A stretch of 33,626 bases of DNA from Candidatus Villigracilis proximus (GTDB taxonomy: Bacteria > Chloroflexota > Anaerolineae > Anaerolineales > Villigracilaceae): assembly GCA_016715195.1 (NCBI GenBank), contig JADKBB010000036.1, forward strand, positions 1-33,626, given 5' to 3'. Below the pieces are notes generated by a model. The model was not told the origin of the DNA, searched no databases, and was given only the letters and a program-made list of their open reading frames with translations. Position 1 is the first letter of the stretch. Every line of letters starts with the position of its first letter. The position numbers and the translations under genes were made by a program. Shown piece after piece: positions 8,098 through 16,717 of the stretch.

Positions 8098-9939
8098 TCA
8101 ACCCAGCGTCACAATATATTTATGGATCAGATGTGAATATTGATTCTGTAAACGAATAAAGTGATTATTGATCGCGTCTGCTTCGGCGCCATCGGGGGCG
8201 AGGAATCTTCCGCGCTCCACGCCGCTGCGTGCGATCTCACGGCAAACGGCTTCGGTGATCAACTCGGCCAATAAGACCTGTCCCTGCACGGTGGTGTCCA
8301 ATCGTCCCTGCGGATCGAGATAGATCTTTACCGAAGGCGCGGCGGTTGCGATCACAATGCTTGAATTCACCCGATCAAAATACACCCGTTGACGTGGATC
8401 AGTGCGGTCATCAAAATGGATATCCGTGAACAGCGCGTTGCTGCTGCGTGCCGGGGCAATGACCATCGTCTCTTTTTTGGAATGCACCTGAATCAACGCT
8501 TCGGCTCTGTGCTTTCCAAGATAGGCAGTCACCACGCCTTCGCCGCCCACCTGCCGGCCTTCAATACGAATCCGCGCCTGCCCGATCTGCGGATCATTCT
8601 TATGCGGCTGGATCACAACCTGCGGAGTCAGGATCATAATTTCCGCGCTGTTCGAGATCACACTGACCGTCGCGCCAGCCTTGGCATTTTCCACCAGATC
8701 AACATACAAATTGATCGTGATCACCTGCCCGGTTTGGACATAAGCCCGCTCAGGAAAGAATCCAATTCCTGAAGGCGGCAATTCAATTTGTTTTTGAACC
8801 CCGTCTCTTTTGTCGCTGAGTTCCGTCAACGCGATCGTGTTTAACTCATGCAGGGCGTGATCTATTTTTTGCCGCAGTTGTTTATCGAGTTTTGTTTGTT
8901 CATCGTGTACGGCGTGTTTACGCTCGGCTTCGATGATCGGTTCGAGTTTACTTTCCACGGCGAGCTTCAAGGCTTTCGCAAATGGGTGAGTCCAGTTGAT
9001 GCCGTCACGGGTGGCGGTCAGCACGGGTTCATCATTCTTCATCAGGTCGTGCAAATGATCGCATTGGATCGAGCCGTAAAAATATCCGGCGTAGGGATCA
9101 TTCTCAAACTTGAGCATCGTCATCGAAATGACAGTCGCCTTGCTCACCACCAGCAGGCCGCCATCGGCATAATCGCCTTCCTCGCCTCTGGTTGATAATT
9201 GGATGGCTGACCGGAAGACTTCCAGCTTCGCGCTGACTGGATAGCCCTCGATCTTTATTTTCTCACTCAGGACTTTTTCGCCTCGCGGTGACTTATAGCT
9301 GAGTACGTGTTCCTGACGAATTTTCCCATCTGACTTAATTTCGCGCAGAATGATCTTGCGCTTTGTGTTGCTCATGATCGGGCGCAGTTCAAAATGCCGC
9401 TGTAAATAATTGCGGAAGTTATCGAACTGCGGCACTTTGACATCGTCGCGCGAGACAATGATCTCGATGATCGTGCCATTCCCTTCGGGCATTTCATGGC
9501 TTTCACGCAATGGGACCGTAGCCCGTACAGGCTCGCTCAAATTAAAAGTGGGGATGCCGTTCTTCACCAGCAGAGAGCATGAATAAAAGTTCGCGCCCCG
9601 AAAGGAATGTACATAACCATGTCCCAGCCCGAAGATGGAATCCTTCATGCCGCGTCCCCACATGCCGCGCACGTGTTTATCCTCTTTCAGTCCGCTGGTG
9701 GCTTCACCGTAGGTGCCCACTACTTTATCCATGCGGACATCGGTCATGCCTTCGGCATGGTCACGCACGCGGATGATCGAATTTTTATGCTTTCTGAGAA
9801 TGTCGATCACGATCTCGCCTTTAACGCGTTGACCGGTATATTCGAGGCGTGAATAACTGTCATTGCAGTTGGTGATCACTTCCACCAGTGCGCGCAGCAC
9901 ATCCTTGCGGATGGCCTGATCTGCCTGTTGAAGTGCCAC
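8098..9939 (-). CDS. GHKL (Hsp90/MutL/MORC-type) ATPase with Ig-like region
   Basis: Residues are numbered from the GTG at 9939. The Bergerat fold is clear: N-box EVITNCNDS (20-28) with Glu20 and Asn24, DHAEGM (60-65) as the DxGxG-type motif, and GMWGRGMKDSIFGLG (92-106) as the glycine-rich lid. There is no His-kinase phosphoacceptor domain, so this is not a sensor kinase. A transducer-like region follows, then about residues 380-490 read as a beta sandwich (PERAYVQTGQVITINLYVDL), then a helical C-terminus. The GTG gives a very short start, while upstream codons in this frame (EKLQFADR) look coding. Removing one A from the run at 9958-9962 gives an ATG start at 9976 (MSSSRKLQFADRVAL). It lies downstream of, or fused to, the Lys-rich repeat protein. 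The family is unnamed to me. Confidence 0.82.
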   Translation of the reverse strand: MALQQADQAIRKDVLRALVEVITNCNDSYSRLEYTGQRVKGEIVIDILRKHKNSIIRVRDHAEGMTDVRMDKVVGTYGEATSGLKEDKHVRGMWGRGMKDSIFGLGHGYVHSFRGANFYSCSLLVKNGIPTFNLSEPVRATVPLRESHEMPEGNGTIIEIIVSRDDVKVPQFDNFRNYLQRHFELRPIMSNTKRKIILREIKSDGKIRQEHVLSYKSPRGEKVLSEKIKIEGYPVSAKLEVFRSAIQLSTRGEEGDYADGGLLVVSKATVISMTMLKFENDPYAGYFYGSIQCDHLHDLMKNDEPVLTATRDGINWTHPFAKALKLAVESKLEPIIEAERKHAVHDEQTKLDKQLRQKIDHALHELNTIALTELSDKRDGVQKQIELPPSGIGFFPERAYVQTGQVITINLYVDLVENAKAGATVSVISNSAEIMILTPQVVIQPHKNDPQIGQARIRIEGRQVGGEGVVTAYLGKHRAEALIQVHSKKETMVIAPARSSNALFTDIHFDDRTDPRQRVYFDRVNSSIVIATAAPSVKIYLDPQGRLDTTVQGQVLLAELITEAVCREIARSGVERGRFLAPDGAEADAINNHFIRLQNQYSHLIHKYIVTLG

Positions 9940-11650
9940 ACGGTCTGCAAACTGTAATTTTTCTGCTGCTACTCATTAAATTTTTCTTCTCAGAAAGACT
10001 TGGAACTTCCAAGTCTTTCGGAGTTTTTTTCAATTTTTTGGCCGATTGTTTCTGCGGTTTCAAGAGATAAGAAAACTTATCTTCACAGTGATTCAGGAAT
10101 AACATCAGGTCCTGGCGGTTGTGGATTTCTGCGTAGCCTTTGAACAAGTCTACATTTCGGGCCAGAGTTTCAGCGGATGATTCCATCGTGCAGAGTAAAA
10201 GACTTCTAAAATCAAATTCGTTGATAGTGGATTTGCTGCCATTCTTTTTGTAATGGACATACGCATCGGATCTTTCCATCATGCGCGTGAATTTCAGCGC
10301 GCGCTCTTTGGCTTCCCTGCTGACCGGAGTTGCCGCAATAACTGGTTTCGCCTTTTCTACTTTCACAGGCTGGACAATCACCGCTTCGATTGGCGCTGGT
10401 TTCGTCAGTTTTGTTGGCGCATCCATCCGCTTCGGTTGAACTGCCTGAATCTTTTCAGCGGACTTTGGAGCCGCCTGCTTTTTCACAGGCTTGGGTGCGA
10501 TCTTCTTTTCCTGTACCGGCTTGATCTCAGCCAGTAGTTCAAGTTGAACAGCTTTTTCTTCCGGTACGGTCACAGCCTGTGGTTTGGCTTCAACCTGCTT
10601 GATCGGTTTTACTCGAACTGATTTCTCTTTGATCGGCGCAGGTACTGACACGATCTGCGGTTTAACTTCAACCATCTCAATTTGTTTGATCGGTTTTGTT
10701 GAAACAGTCTGCTTCTTCTTACTTGGTGTAACAGGAATTACTTTCTTTACATCAGGTATTTCAACTTGTTTTACTTCTTTCGCGTGGACAGGTTGTTTCT
10801 TCTTAACTGGCGTAGGCGAAATTGTTTTCTTTTTCTGAACTGGCTGTACTTTCTTTATTTCAGGTATTGCAATCTGTTTTACTTCGGGCGCGTGAACAGG
10901 TTGCTTTTTCTTGACCGGTGCAGGCGAAGTTACTTTCTTTATTTCAGGTGCCGCGATCTGTTTTGCTTGCTTCACGTGAATGGGTTGTATCTTTTTAACA
11001 GGTGCAGACGGAGTTGCTTTCTTTTCCTGAACCGGCTGCGTTTTCTTCGTTTCTGGTATTACAACCTGTTTTATTTCTTTCGCGTGGACAGTCTGTTTCT
11101 TTTTAACCGGCACAGGTGATTTTTGAATCGGTTGTGCTTTCTTGTCTTGAATAACAAGCGGAGTCTTGATGGTCTTCTTAACGGGACTGTTTATTTTCTT
11201 CTTGTTGACCAGTGTCTTCGTTTTCTTAACTGTAATTTGTTTGGGTTGTACTTTTGCTGTTGATTTGGCCGCAGTTATTCCCAGAGCTTTTGATATCCGC
11301 GCAACAAGATTTAACCCTTTGACGGTCAGTTTGTATTCCGGGTCATTGTTGACCGCGATATATCGCTTCCGGCGGATATCACCCCAGCGTCTGCCAACGT
11401 AGGCAGAATCAGGCCACTTGGGATATTTTTTGAGTCCGAACTTGTGAGGGAATAAGAGAAAGCAAACAGAGACGATGTCATCCAGGGTGATCTCGACCTT
11501 GTGCTCAATTAAATAATGAACAGCAAAGACGATCAACTCTCCAGAAGAGAGTTTGGAGTAAACATCCGCCTCGAATTTTGGAAGGGAGCTTTTTTTCAGT
11601 TTGCGCGAGCCAGATACTTTGGACGCCATTATTTTCTGGTTCTCTTTCAT
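9860..11650 (-). CDS. Winged-helix-like domain plus Lys/Pro/Val tandem-repeat linker protein
   Basis: The N-terminus (about residues 25-125) is a compact helix-rich domain with SGELIVFAVHYLIEHKVEIT, RRWGDIRRKRYI and YKLTVKGLNLVARI, resembling a winged helix whose basic wing could bind DNA. Residues of about 130-410 are a highly basic, proline-rich linker of about six degenerate units built on PVKKKQPVHAKEVKQ and IPEIKKVQPV. The C-terminal part (about 440-550) is helical (REAKERALKFTRMMERSDAY, NRQDLMLFLNHCEDKFSYLL). The last 38 residues overlap the GHKL gene out of frame and are not natural-looking. One base fewer at 9958-9962 would fuse both genes into one protein of about 1,180 residues; an error at 9981-9985 instead would give a separate stop. 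No family is recognised. Confidence 0.68.
   Translation of the reverse strand: MKENQKIMASKVSGSRKLKKSSLPKFEADVYSKLSSGELIVFAVHYLIEHKVEITLDDIVSVCFLLFPHKFGLKKYPKWPDSAYVGRRWGDIRRKRYIAVNNDPEYKLTVKGLNLVARISKALGITAAKSTAKVQPKQITVKKTKTLVNKKKINSPVKKTIKTPLVIQDKKAQPIQKSPVPVKKKQTVHAKEIKQVVIPETKKTQPVQEKKATPSAPVKKIQPIHVKQAKQIAAPEIKKVTSPAPVKKKQPVHAPEVKQIAIPEIKKVQPVQKKKTISPTPVKKKQPVHAKEVKQVEIPDVKKVIPVTPSKKKQTVSTKPIKQIEMVEVKPQIVSVPAPIKEKSVRVKPIKQVEAKPQAVTVPEEKAVQLELLAEIKPVQEKKIAPKPVKKQAAPKSAEKIQAVQPKRMDAPTKLTKPAPIEAVIVQPVKVEKAKPVIAATPVSREAKERALKFTRMMERSDAYVHYKKNGSKSTINEFDFRSLLLCTMESSAETLARNVDLFKGYAEIHNRQDLMLFLNHCEDKFSYLLKPQKQSAKKLKKTPKDLEVPSLSEKKNLMSSSRKITVCRPCGTSTGRSGHPQGCAARTGGSDHQLQ
9993..10019. other. Perfect hairpin at the wHTH-linker/GHKL junction
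   Basis: gaaagacttgga (9993-10004) and tccaagtctttc (10008-10019) form a 12-bp perfect stem with a 3-base loop. On the plus strand it is followed by ggagttttttt, like an intrinsic terminator, but no plus-strand gene lies upstream. On the minus strand it falls 17 bases before the candidate ATG of the ATPase gene. Confidence 0.5.
10560..11130 (-). repeat. Coding tandem repeats in the Lys/Pro/Val linker
   Basis: About six degenerate in-frame units of 26-38 codons, each containing PVKKKQ(P/T)V, a KxVKQ(V/I) step and a (I/V)PE(I/T)KK step. At DNA level the units share words such as ttactttctttatttcagg (minus-strand coding). The unit number is likely variable between strains, by analogy with other low-complexity linkers; this is inference. 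Confidence 0.65.
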
Positions 11651-11709
11651 TGTTTTGTGTGATGATCGGGTTTATCTACCCGCCGTAATATACTACACTA
11701 TTCCCGAAA

Positions 11710-12250
11710 TTAAGAAATATTTTTATTGCAGGCCGCTGAATAGAACTCGCGCAGAAACCTTGACGGCACTTTTGCCAGCAAACGCGGTGTGCTAAACTCC
11801 GCGCGTGGAGCGAGTTTGCAATAGGTTTCAAACGAAAATGGATACGGCACCCACGGATTTCCTGAATCTGTATTGTATTCTACGATCAGCAGCAGGCCGT
11901 TCGGCTTCAGGAATGAACTTACATGGCGTAATACTTTTTCCTTGTCTTTGAAGAAATGCAGGGAATTCGCCATGACGATGCCGTCAAGTGGGGATATATC
12001 CAGTGTGCGCGAGAAATCTCCAACGATAAGATGTAAATTTTGGAGAATCACCGAAGCGGGCGCGGTAGGCTTGCTCCAATTCATTGAGGCTGGAGGAGTC
12101 TTTGTCTACGGCGTGGATGTTTGCGGTTGGCCCGGTCAACTCACGGGTGGCGAATGTAAATGCGCCAGAACCCGCTCCGAGGTCCGCCCATGATCCGCCG
12201 GGTTTTATATCCGCAGGTTTTAAAAGATTAACATGGTCGTTGTGATCCAT
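11710..12250 (-). pseudogene. Class I SAM-dependent methyltransferase, frameshifted
   Basis: Two overlapping frames together make one protein of about 180 residues. The first (from ATG 12250) has ADLGAGSGAFTFATREL, a textbook SAM-binding motif I, and a motif II acid in HAVDKDSS. The second gives LHLIVGDFSRTLD, DGIVMANSLHFFKDK (motif IV region) and FLKPNGLLLIVEYN. Deleting one base from the T-run at 12038-12041 joins them as GDSPNLHLIVGDFS without a gap. The protein is of the general Methyltransf_11/25 type; substrate unknown. The gene is divergent from the MFS gene, whose start lies 46 bases away. An assembly error is as likely as real inactivation. Confidence 0.8.
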
Positions 12251-12296
12251 GCCAAGATGGTATCATACCCCATCCCAATTTTTTTCAAGGACAGGC

Positions 12297-13526
12297 ATGG
12301 ATTCTCAAATAGACAAGACTCCCGAAGTGCGCCACGATCCGTATGCAGCTTTACGTTTTTTTGATTTTCGTTTGCTGCTGACAGGGCGCTTTATTACTTC
12401 TTTTGGAAGTGAAATGGTTTCGTTCGCGATCGCGTGGGAATTATGGCTGCGCACGCACAGTGCATTTGCGTTGGGGTTGGTGGGGTTGGTGCAGGTGGTG
12501 CCGGTGATTTTGCTGTCGCTGCCGGCGGGGCATGTGGCCGATCAATATAATCGCAGGCGCATTGTATTGATCACGCAATTGTCGCTGGGCATGTGTGCGC
12601 TGGGACTCGCGTATCTTTCATATACAGAAGGCCCGCTTGTGCTGGTGTATTTGTGTTTATTTGGGATGGGCGTTTCACGCGCGTTTAATGATCCGGCATC
12701 TTCAACGTTGGTGCCTGAGACGGTGCCGCCGCATCTTTTTTCGAGCGCGGCCACATGGAACAGCAGCACCTGGCACATTGCTTCCATTCTTGGGCCGACT
12801 GCGGCAGGCATTGTGGTTGCGTTTGCGGGCAATGTCACCTATATTTATTTGTTTGAGGTGATCGGTGCGATCACATTTACAATTCTATTGAGCAGGATCA
12901 AAGGTAAACCATTGCCGCTCGCACGCAAATCTGCAACATGGTCCGCGTTGATCGAAGGTTTTAAATTTATGCGCGATACAAAGGTGATTCTTGCGGCGAT
13001 CACTTTGGATATGTTCGCGGTTTTATTCGGTGGGGCGGTGGCACTGCTTCCAATTTATGCGACGGATATTTTGCACGTGGGTCCGCAGGGCATGGGCGTG
13101 ATGCGCGCCGCGCCGTCGATTGGCGCGTTGTTGATGGCCTTTGCGATCGCGCATTTACCGCCGATGAAAAACGCCGGCAAGACTTTGCTCTGGGCGGTGA
13201 CGGGCTTCGGCATCGCCACGATCATCTTCGGGCTTTCAACTTCCTTTCTGCTTTCTGTAGCAATGCTTGCGCTGTTGGGCGGGCTTGATAATATCAGCGT
13301 TGTGATTCGCGGTACCCTGCTGTTAACTCACACACCCGATGAAATGCGCGGACGTATCTCTGGTGTGAATAGTATTTTTATCGGAATCTCGAATGAGCTG
13401 GGAAGTTTTGAATCAGGTTTCGCGGCGGCGTTGTTGGGGCCAGTGATTGCAGTGGTAGGCGGCGGTATTTGCACAATCCTTGGTAGTGTTGATGCTGCGA
13501 AATCTGGCCTGAAATGCGTGATCTAA
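12297..13526 (+). CDS. MFS transporter (MdfA/enterobactin-exporter-like), 3' end frameshifted
   Basis: About 410 residues with 11-12 hydrophobic segments. Features of the MFS-3 (EntS-like) branch include LTGRFITSFGSEMVSFAIAW, the motif-A-like loop GHVADQYNRRR between helices 2 and 3, and HTPDEMRGRISGVNSIFIG late in the protein. I start at ATG 12297 (MDSQIDKTPEV); the open frame from 12249 adds a non-conserved leader. The final residues (VDAAKSGLKCVI) are atypical. Removing one G near 13471 and one A near 13501 gives ILVVLMLRIWPEMRDLKTL and a stop at 13571-13573, the usual kind of ending for this branch. Probable efflux of small molecules; substrate unknown. Confidence 0.85.
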   Translation: MDSQIDKTPEVRHDPYAALRFFDFRLLLTGRFITSFGSEMVSFAIAWELWLRTHSAFALGLVGLVQVVPVILLSLPAGHVADQYNRRRIVLITQLSLGMCALGLAYLSYTEGPLVLVYLCLFGMGVSRAFNDPASSTLVPETVPPHLFSSAATWNSSTWHIASILGPTAAGIVVAFAGNVTYIYLFEVIGAITFTILLSRIKGKPLPLARKSATWSALIEGFKFMRDTKVILAAITLDMFAVLFGGAVALLPIYATDILHVGPQGMGVMRAAPSIGALLMAFAIAHLPPMKNAGKTLLWAVTGFGIATIIFGLSTSFLLSVAMLALLGGLDNISVVIRGTLLLTHTPDEMRGRISGVNSIFIGISNELGSFESGFAAALLGPVIAVVGGGICTILGSVDAAKSGLKCVI

Positions 13527-13606
13527 AAACGCTCGATGTGCCGCAGAAAACTCGCAGACTGTTTTCTGATTGATAATTAATCGTATAATCTTTTTAGAGG
13601 TGACCC

Positions 13607-15335
13607 ATGATGAATAACCGTCAACTTGCTGATACGTTTACCCTGATCGCCAATTTATGCGAGATCAAGGGCGAAGTTATTTATGTCATCCTTGCTTATC
13701 GCAAGGCTTCCGAAAATTTAATGACTTTGGGCCGCGAAGCCAGCGAATATTGGAAGGAAGGCAAGCTCAGAGAAATTCCCGGTGTGGGCAAAGCCATCGC
13801 CGAAAAAATCGATGAGTTGCTGCGCACCGGCAAACTTGAATTTTTGGAAAACTCAAAGAAGAAGTCCCTGCTTCTTTGGCCGACTGGCTGCAAGTGCCCG
13901 GACTCGGACCGAAGAAGATCTCGCTGATTTGGAAGACGTTAAACATTACGGCTCTTGCCGACCTGGAAACTGCCGCCAAAAACGGACAGCTTCGCGACCT
14001 CCCGGGCATGGGTGCCAAGTCCGAGACTGCAATTTTGGAAGGCATTGCATCTCTCGCCCGCAGGTCAGGGCGGATTCCGTTGGGGCGCGCGTATCCGCTG
14101 GCGCAGGAGATCATCAAGACTCTCAAAAAGGTGAAGGGAGTCGTCGAAGCAGAATCCGCTGGCAGTTTAAGAAGGATGCGTTCCACAGTCGGCGATCTCG
14201 ATATTCTGGTGGCATCCACAAATTCCGCGGCGGTGATGGAAGCGTTCACCAATCTGCCGGGCGTGAGTCGTGTGCTTGGCAAAGGCGAAACAAAATCGAG
14301 CATCGAATTTACCGATGGAGTCCGCGCGCAGGTTTGGGTGCATGCGCCCGAAAAATTTGGCACAGCGCTGCAATATGCAACCGGTTCAAAAGATCACAAT
14401 GTGCAGTTGAGACAGATTGCGCTTGGCAAAAGGTCTGTCACTATCAGAAGCATTCGCTGACGAAGACCAACGGCAAGGGAGAAATTTTTTGCGCCACCGA
14501 AGAGGAAGTGTACGAAACACTTGGCTTGCCGTGGATTCCTCCTGAATTGCGCGAAGACCACGGCGAAGTGGCGGCGGCAAAAGCGGGAAAGCCTGCCGAA
14601 GTTGATTCAGGTGAAAGACATCAAAGCCGATCTGCAAATGCACTCAATTGGAGCGACGGAAAATTATCCATGCTTGAGATGGCGCAGGCGGCGGCGAAAC
14701 GCGGCATGAAGGTCATCGCCTTCACCGATCATTCTGCCAGCCTCGGCGTCACCGGCGGATTGAAAATGGAAGATCATAAAAAGCAGGCCGCTGAAATTAA
14801 GAAGATACAAAAACAACTTGGCGACAGCATTTTGGTGTTGCACGCCAGTGAAGTTGAAATTAAGGCCGATGGTACATTGGATTATCCCGATGAATTTCTC
14901 GCCACGCTCGATCTGGTGCTGGCTTCGATGCACACCAGTTTAAGACAACCGCGTGATAAAGTGACCCAGCGCATGATCAACGCGATCCGCAATCCGCATG
15001 TGGATATCATCGGTCATCCGACGGGAAGGCTGATTCCCGACCGCGAAGGCGCGGACCTTGATATGGAAGCCGTGCTCAATGCCGCCGCTGAAACAGGCGT
15101 CGCGCTGGAGATCAACGCGCATCCCTCGCGCCTCGACCTCGATGACATGTACGCCCGCCGCGCAAAGGAACTGGGCATTCCGATCAGCATTAATACAGAT
15201 TCACATTCAGAAGAGGATTTTGATAATTTGTTTTACGGTGTCGCAACCGCTCGACGCGCATGGCTGACGAAGGAAGATGTGATCAATACCTGGTCAACAA
15301 AGAAGTTGTTAAGTTGGCTGGCAAAGAGAAAATAA
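13607..15335 (+). pseudogene. polX: DNA polymerase/3'-5' exonuclease PolX, multiple frameshifts
   Basis: Three frames together encode one X-family polymerase with PHP domain, of about 575 residues. In order: the 8-kDa/HhH domain (REIPGVGKAIAEKIDELL), a second HhH (LQVPGLGPKKI), the palm with AGSLRRMRSTVGDLDILVA (GS and DxD metal ligands), the thumb-like region to PWIPPELRE, then PHP (DLQMHS, IAFTDHSASLGVTGG, LVLASMHTSL, IIGHPTGRLI, INTDSHSEED). Five single-base shifts are needed, near 13850, 14428, 14450, 14592 and 14645; each restores typical sequence. PolX works in base-excision and gap repair in the cytoplasm. A TATAAT at 13584-13589 and AGAGGTGA before the ATG support the start. Real decay is possible, but the intact domains argue for sequence error. 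Confidence 0.85.
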
Positions 15336-15369
15336 AAACGGAGCGCGGACTTCAGTCGGCTTTAAAAAC

Positions 15370-15657
15370 ATGAAGAAAATTTTCAAACCAACTCTATTGA
15401 AGATCATGATCGCTTTTGCCTTGTTTCTTGTGTCCAGTATGTTGTGGCGTGCGTACATCATGGCGACCATCTCTGATACTTTCCCCATGGGCTTTCCCTT
15501 GCAGTTCTTCCTTTCGTGGGGTCCCTGCAAACCGGGTAATATTTGTTCAGAATTCAATGGATTCTATTTGGTTTTAGATGTTATTTTTTGGTATAGTATT
15601 GGCGCGTTTCTTATTTCTGGGTTTCAGAGATTTAGGGGCGAATCAAAGAATCATTAA
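15370..15657 (+). CDS. Small two-helix membrane protein of unknown function
   Basis: A 95-residue product with a hydrophobic segment near the N-terminus (about residues 10-33) and another near the C-terminus (about 66-85), separated by a loop with two cysteines in GPCKPGNICSEF that could form a disulfide outside the cell. I recognise no family. It lies 34 bases after polX and 27 bases before the PRPP synthetase gene and may be transcribed with either. Confidence 0.55.
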   Translation: MKKIFKPTLLKIMIAFALFLVSSMLWRAYIMATISDTFPMGFPLQFFLSWGPCKPGNICSEFNGFYLVLDVIFWYSIGAFLISGFQRFRGESKNH

Positions 15658-15684
15658 TATTGTGCATTTTTAAATGGAGGCAAA

Positions 15685-16659
15685 ATGACAGAAGGTTTGA
15701 TCTCAGCAGGGGAAGTTCGTTTTTTTAGCGGAAGTTCAAATCCGCAGTTGGCTGGCAAGATCGCCGCACAATTAGGCGTGCCATTGGATAATACCCACAT
15801 CACCCGTTTCAGCAATGACAATCTATATATTCAGTTGGATTCCAGTGTGCGTTATCGGCGTGTCTATATCGTGCAGTCACTCTCGCAGCCCGTCAACGAT
15901 CATTTGATGGAATTGTTGATGATGATCGACATCGCGCGCGGCGCGGCGGCATCTGAAGTTCATGCAATTATTCCTTATTATTCATTTGGCCGTTCCGATA
16001 AAAAGGATGCACCGCGTATTTCGATCACAGCCCGTCTGGTCGCGGATCTGCTGAAAACAGCCGGCGCCACGCATGTGATGAGCATGATGTTCCACTCACC
16101 GCAAGTGCATGGTTTCTTTGGTCTTCCCACAGACCCGCTAAGCAGCCGTATGGTTTTCAAGGATTACCTTGAAAAACTTGACCTGAACGGGTCGATCATC
16201 GTTGCGCCTGATATGGGACAAGCGAAATCGGCGGCACGCTTTGCACGCGCATTAAATCTGCCCGTCGCGGCGGGGAATAAAGAGCGCGTTTCAGATTCCG
16301 AGGTGATCATTAGCGGCCTGGTCGGGAATCAAGTCAAGGGGCACAAACGCGCGTTGATCTACGATGATGAGATCGCCACCGGCGGGTCGATTTTGGAGTT
16401 GAGTCGCGTGTTGGTCGCGGAAGGGATCGAGGATATTCGTGTGGTTTGTACGCATGGTGTCTTCAGCCGCGGCGGACTGGAGCGGTTGGCGGCTGTCGCT
16501 GAAATATCCGAGATCATCACCACCGATACGGTCCACATCCCGCCGGAAAAGATGCACCCGAAGTTGACGGTGTTAACTGTGGCGCCCGTTTTCGCGGATG
16601 CCATTCACCACAACATTAATCGTGAGTCTTTAAGTGACCTGTTTGTGTTTGGTGAGTAG
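15685..16659 (+). CDS. prs: Ribose-phosphate pyrophosphokinase (PRPP synthetase)
   Basis: The 324-residue product has PRPP-synthetase layout. FSNDNLYIQLDSSVRYRRVY and the QSLSQPVNDHLMELLMMIDI stretch open the first domain, YYSFGRSDKK matches the ATP-binding RQDRK region, and YDDEIATGGSI is the PRPP-binding loop (canonical DDxxDTxGT). It converts ribose-5-phosphate and ATP to PRPP for nucleotide, His and Trp synthesis. The metal/ribose region reads APDMGQAKSA rather than the usual PDxGGxxRA, and the loop GNKERVSDSEV replaces the usual KRR, so it is a divergent class. GGAGGC lies just before the ATG. Confidence 0.88.
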   Translation: MTEGLISAGEVRFFSGSSNPQLAGKIAAQLGVPLDNTHITRFSNDNLYIQLDSSVRYRRVYIVQSLSQPVNDHLMELLMMIDIARGAAASEVHAIIPYYSFGRSDKKDAPRISITARLVADLLKTAGATHVMSMMFHSPQVHGFFGLPTDPLSSRMVFKDYLEKLDLNGSIIVAPDMGQAKSAARFARALNLPVAAGNKERVSDSEVIISGLVGNQVKGHKRALIYDDEIATGGSILELSRVLVAEGIEDIRVVCTHGVFSRGGLERLAAVAEISEIITTDTVHIPPEKMHPKLTVLTVAPVFADAIHHNINRESLSDLFVFGE

Positions 16660-16717
16660 AACAGGCGTACTTTGCGGAGAGTCTTACATAAAACTTAAGT
16701 CTTACAAGGAGATACAT

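Noticed and set aside
10253..11119. Several plus-strand ORFs (Phe/Leu/Arg/Tyr rich)
   Set aside because: Shadows of the Lys-rich repeat protein on the other strand; composition is the complement of Lys/Pro codons.
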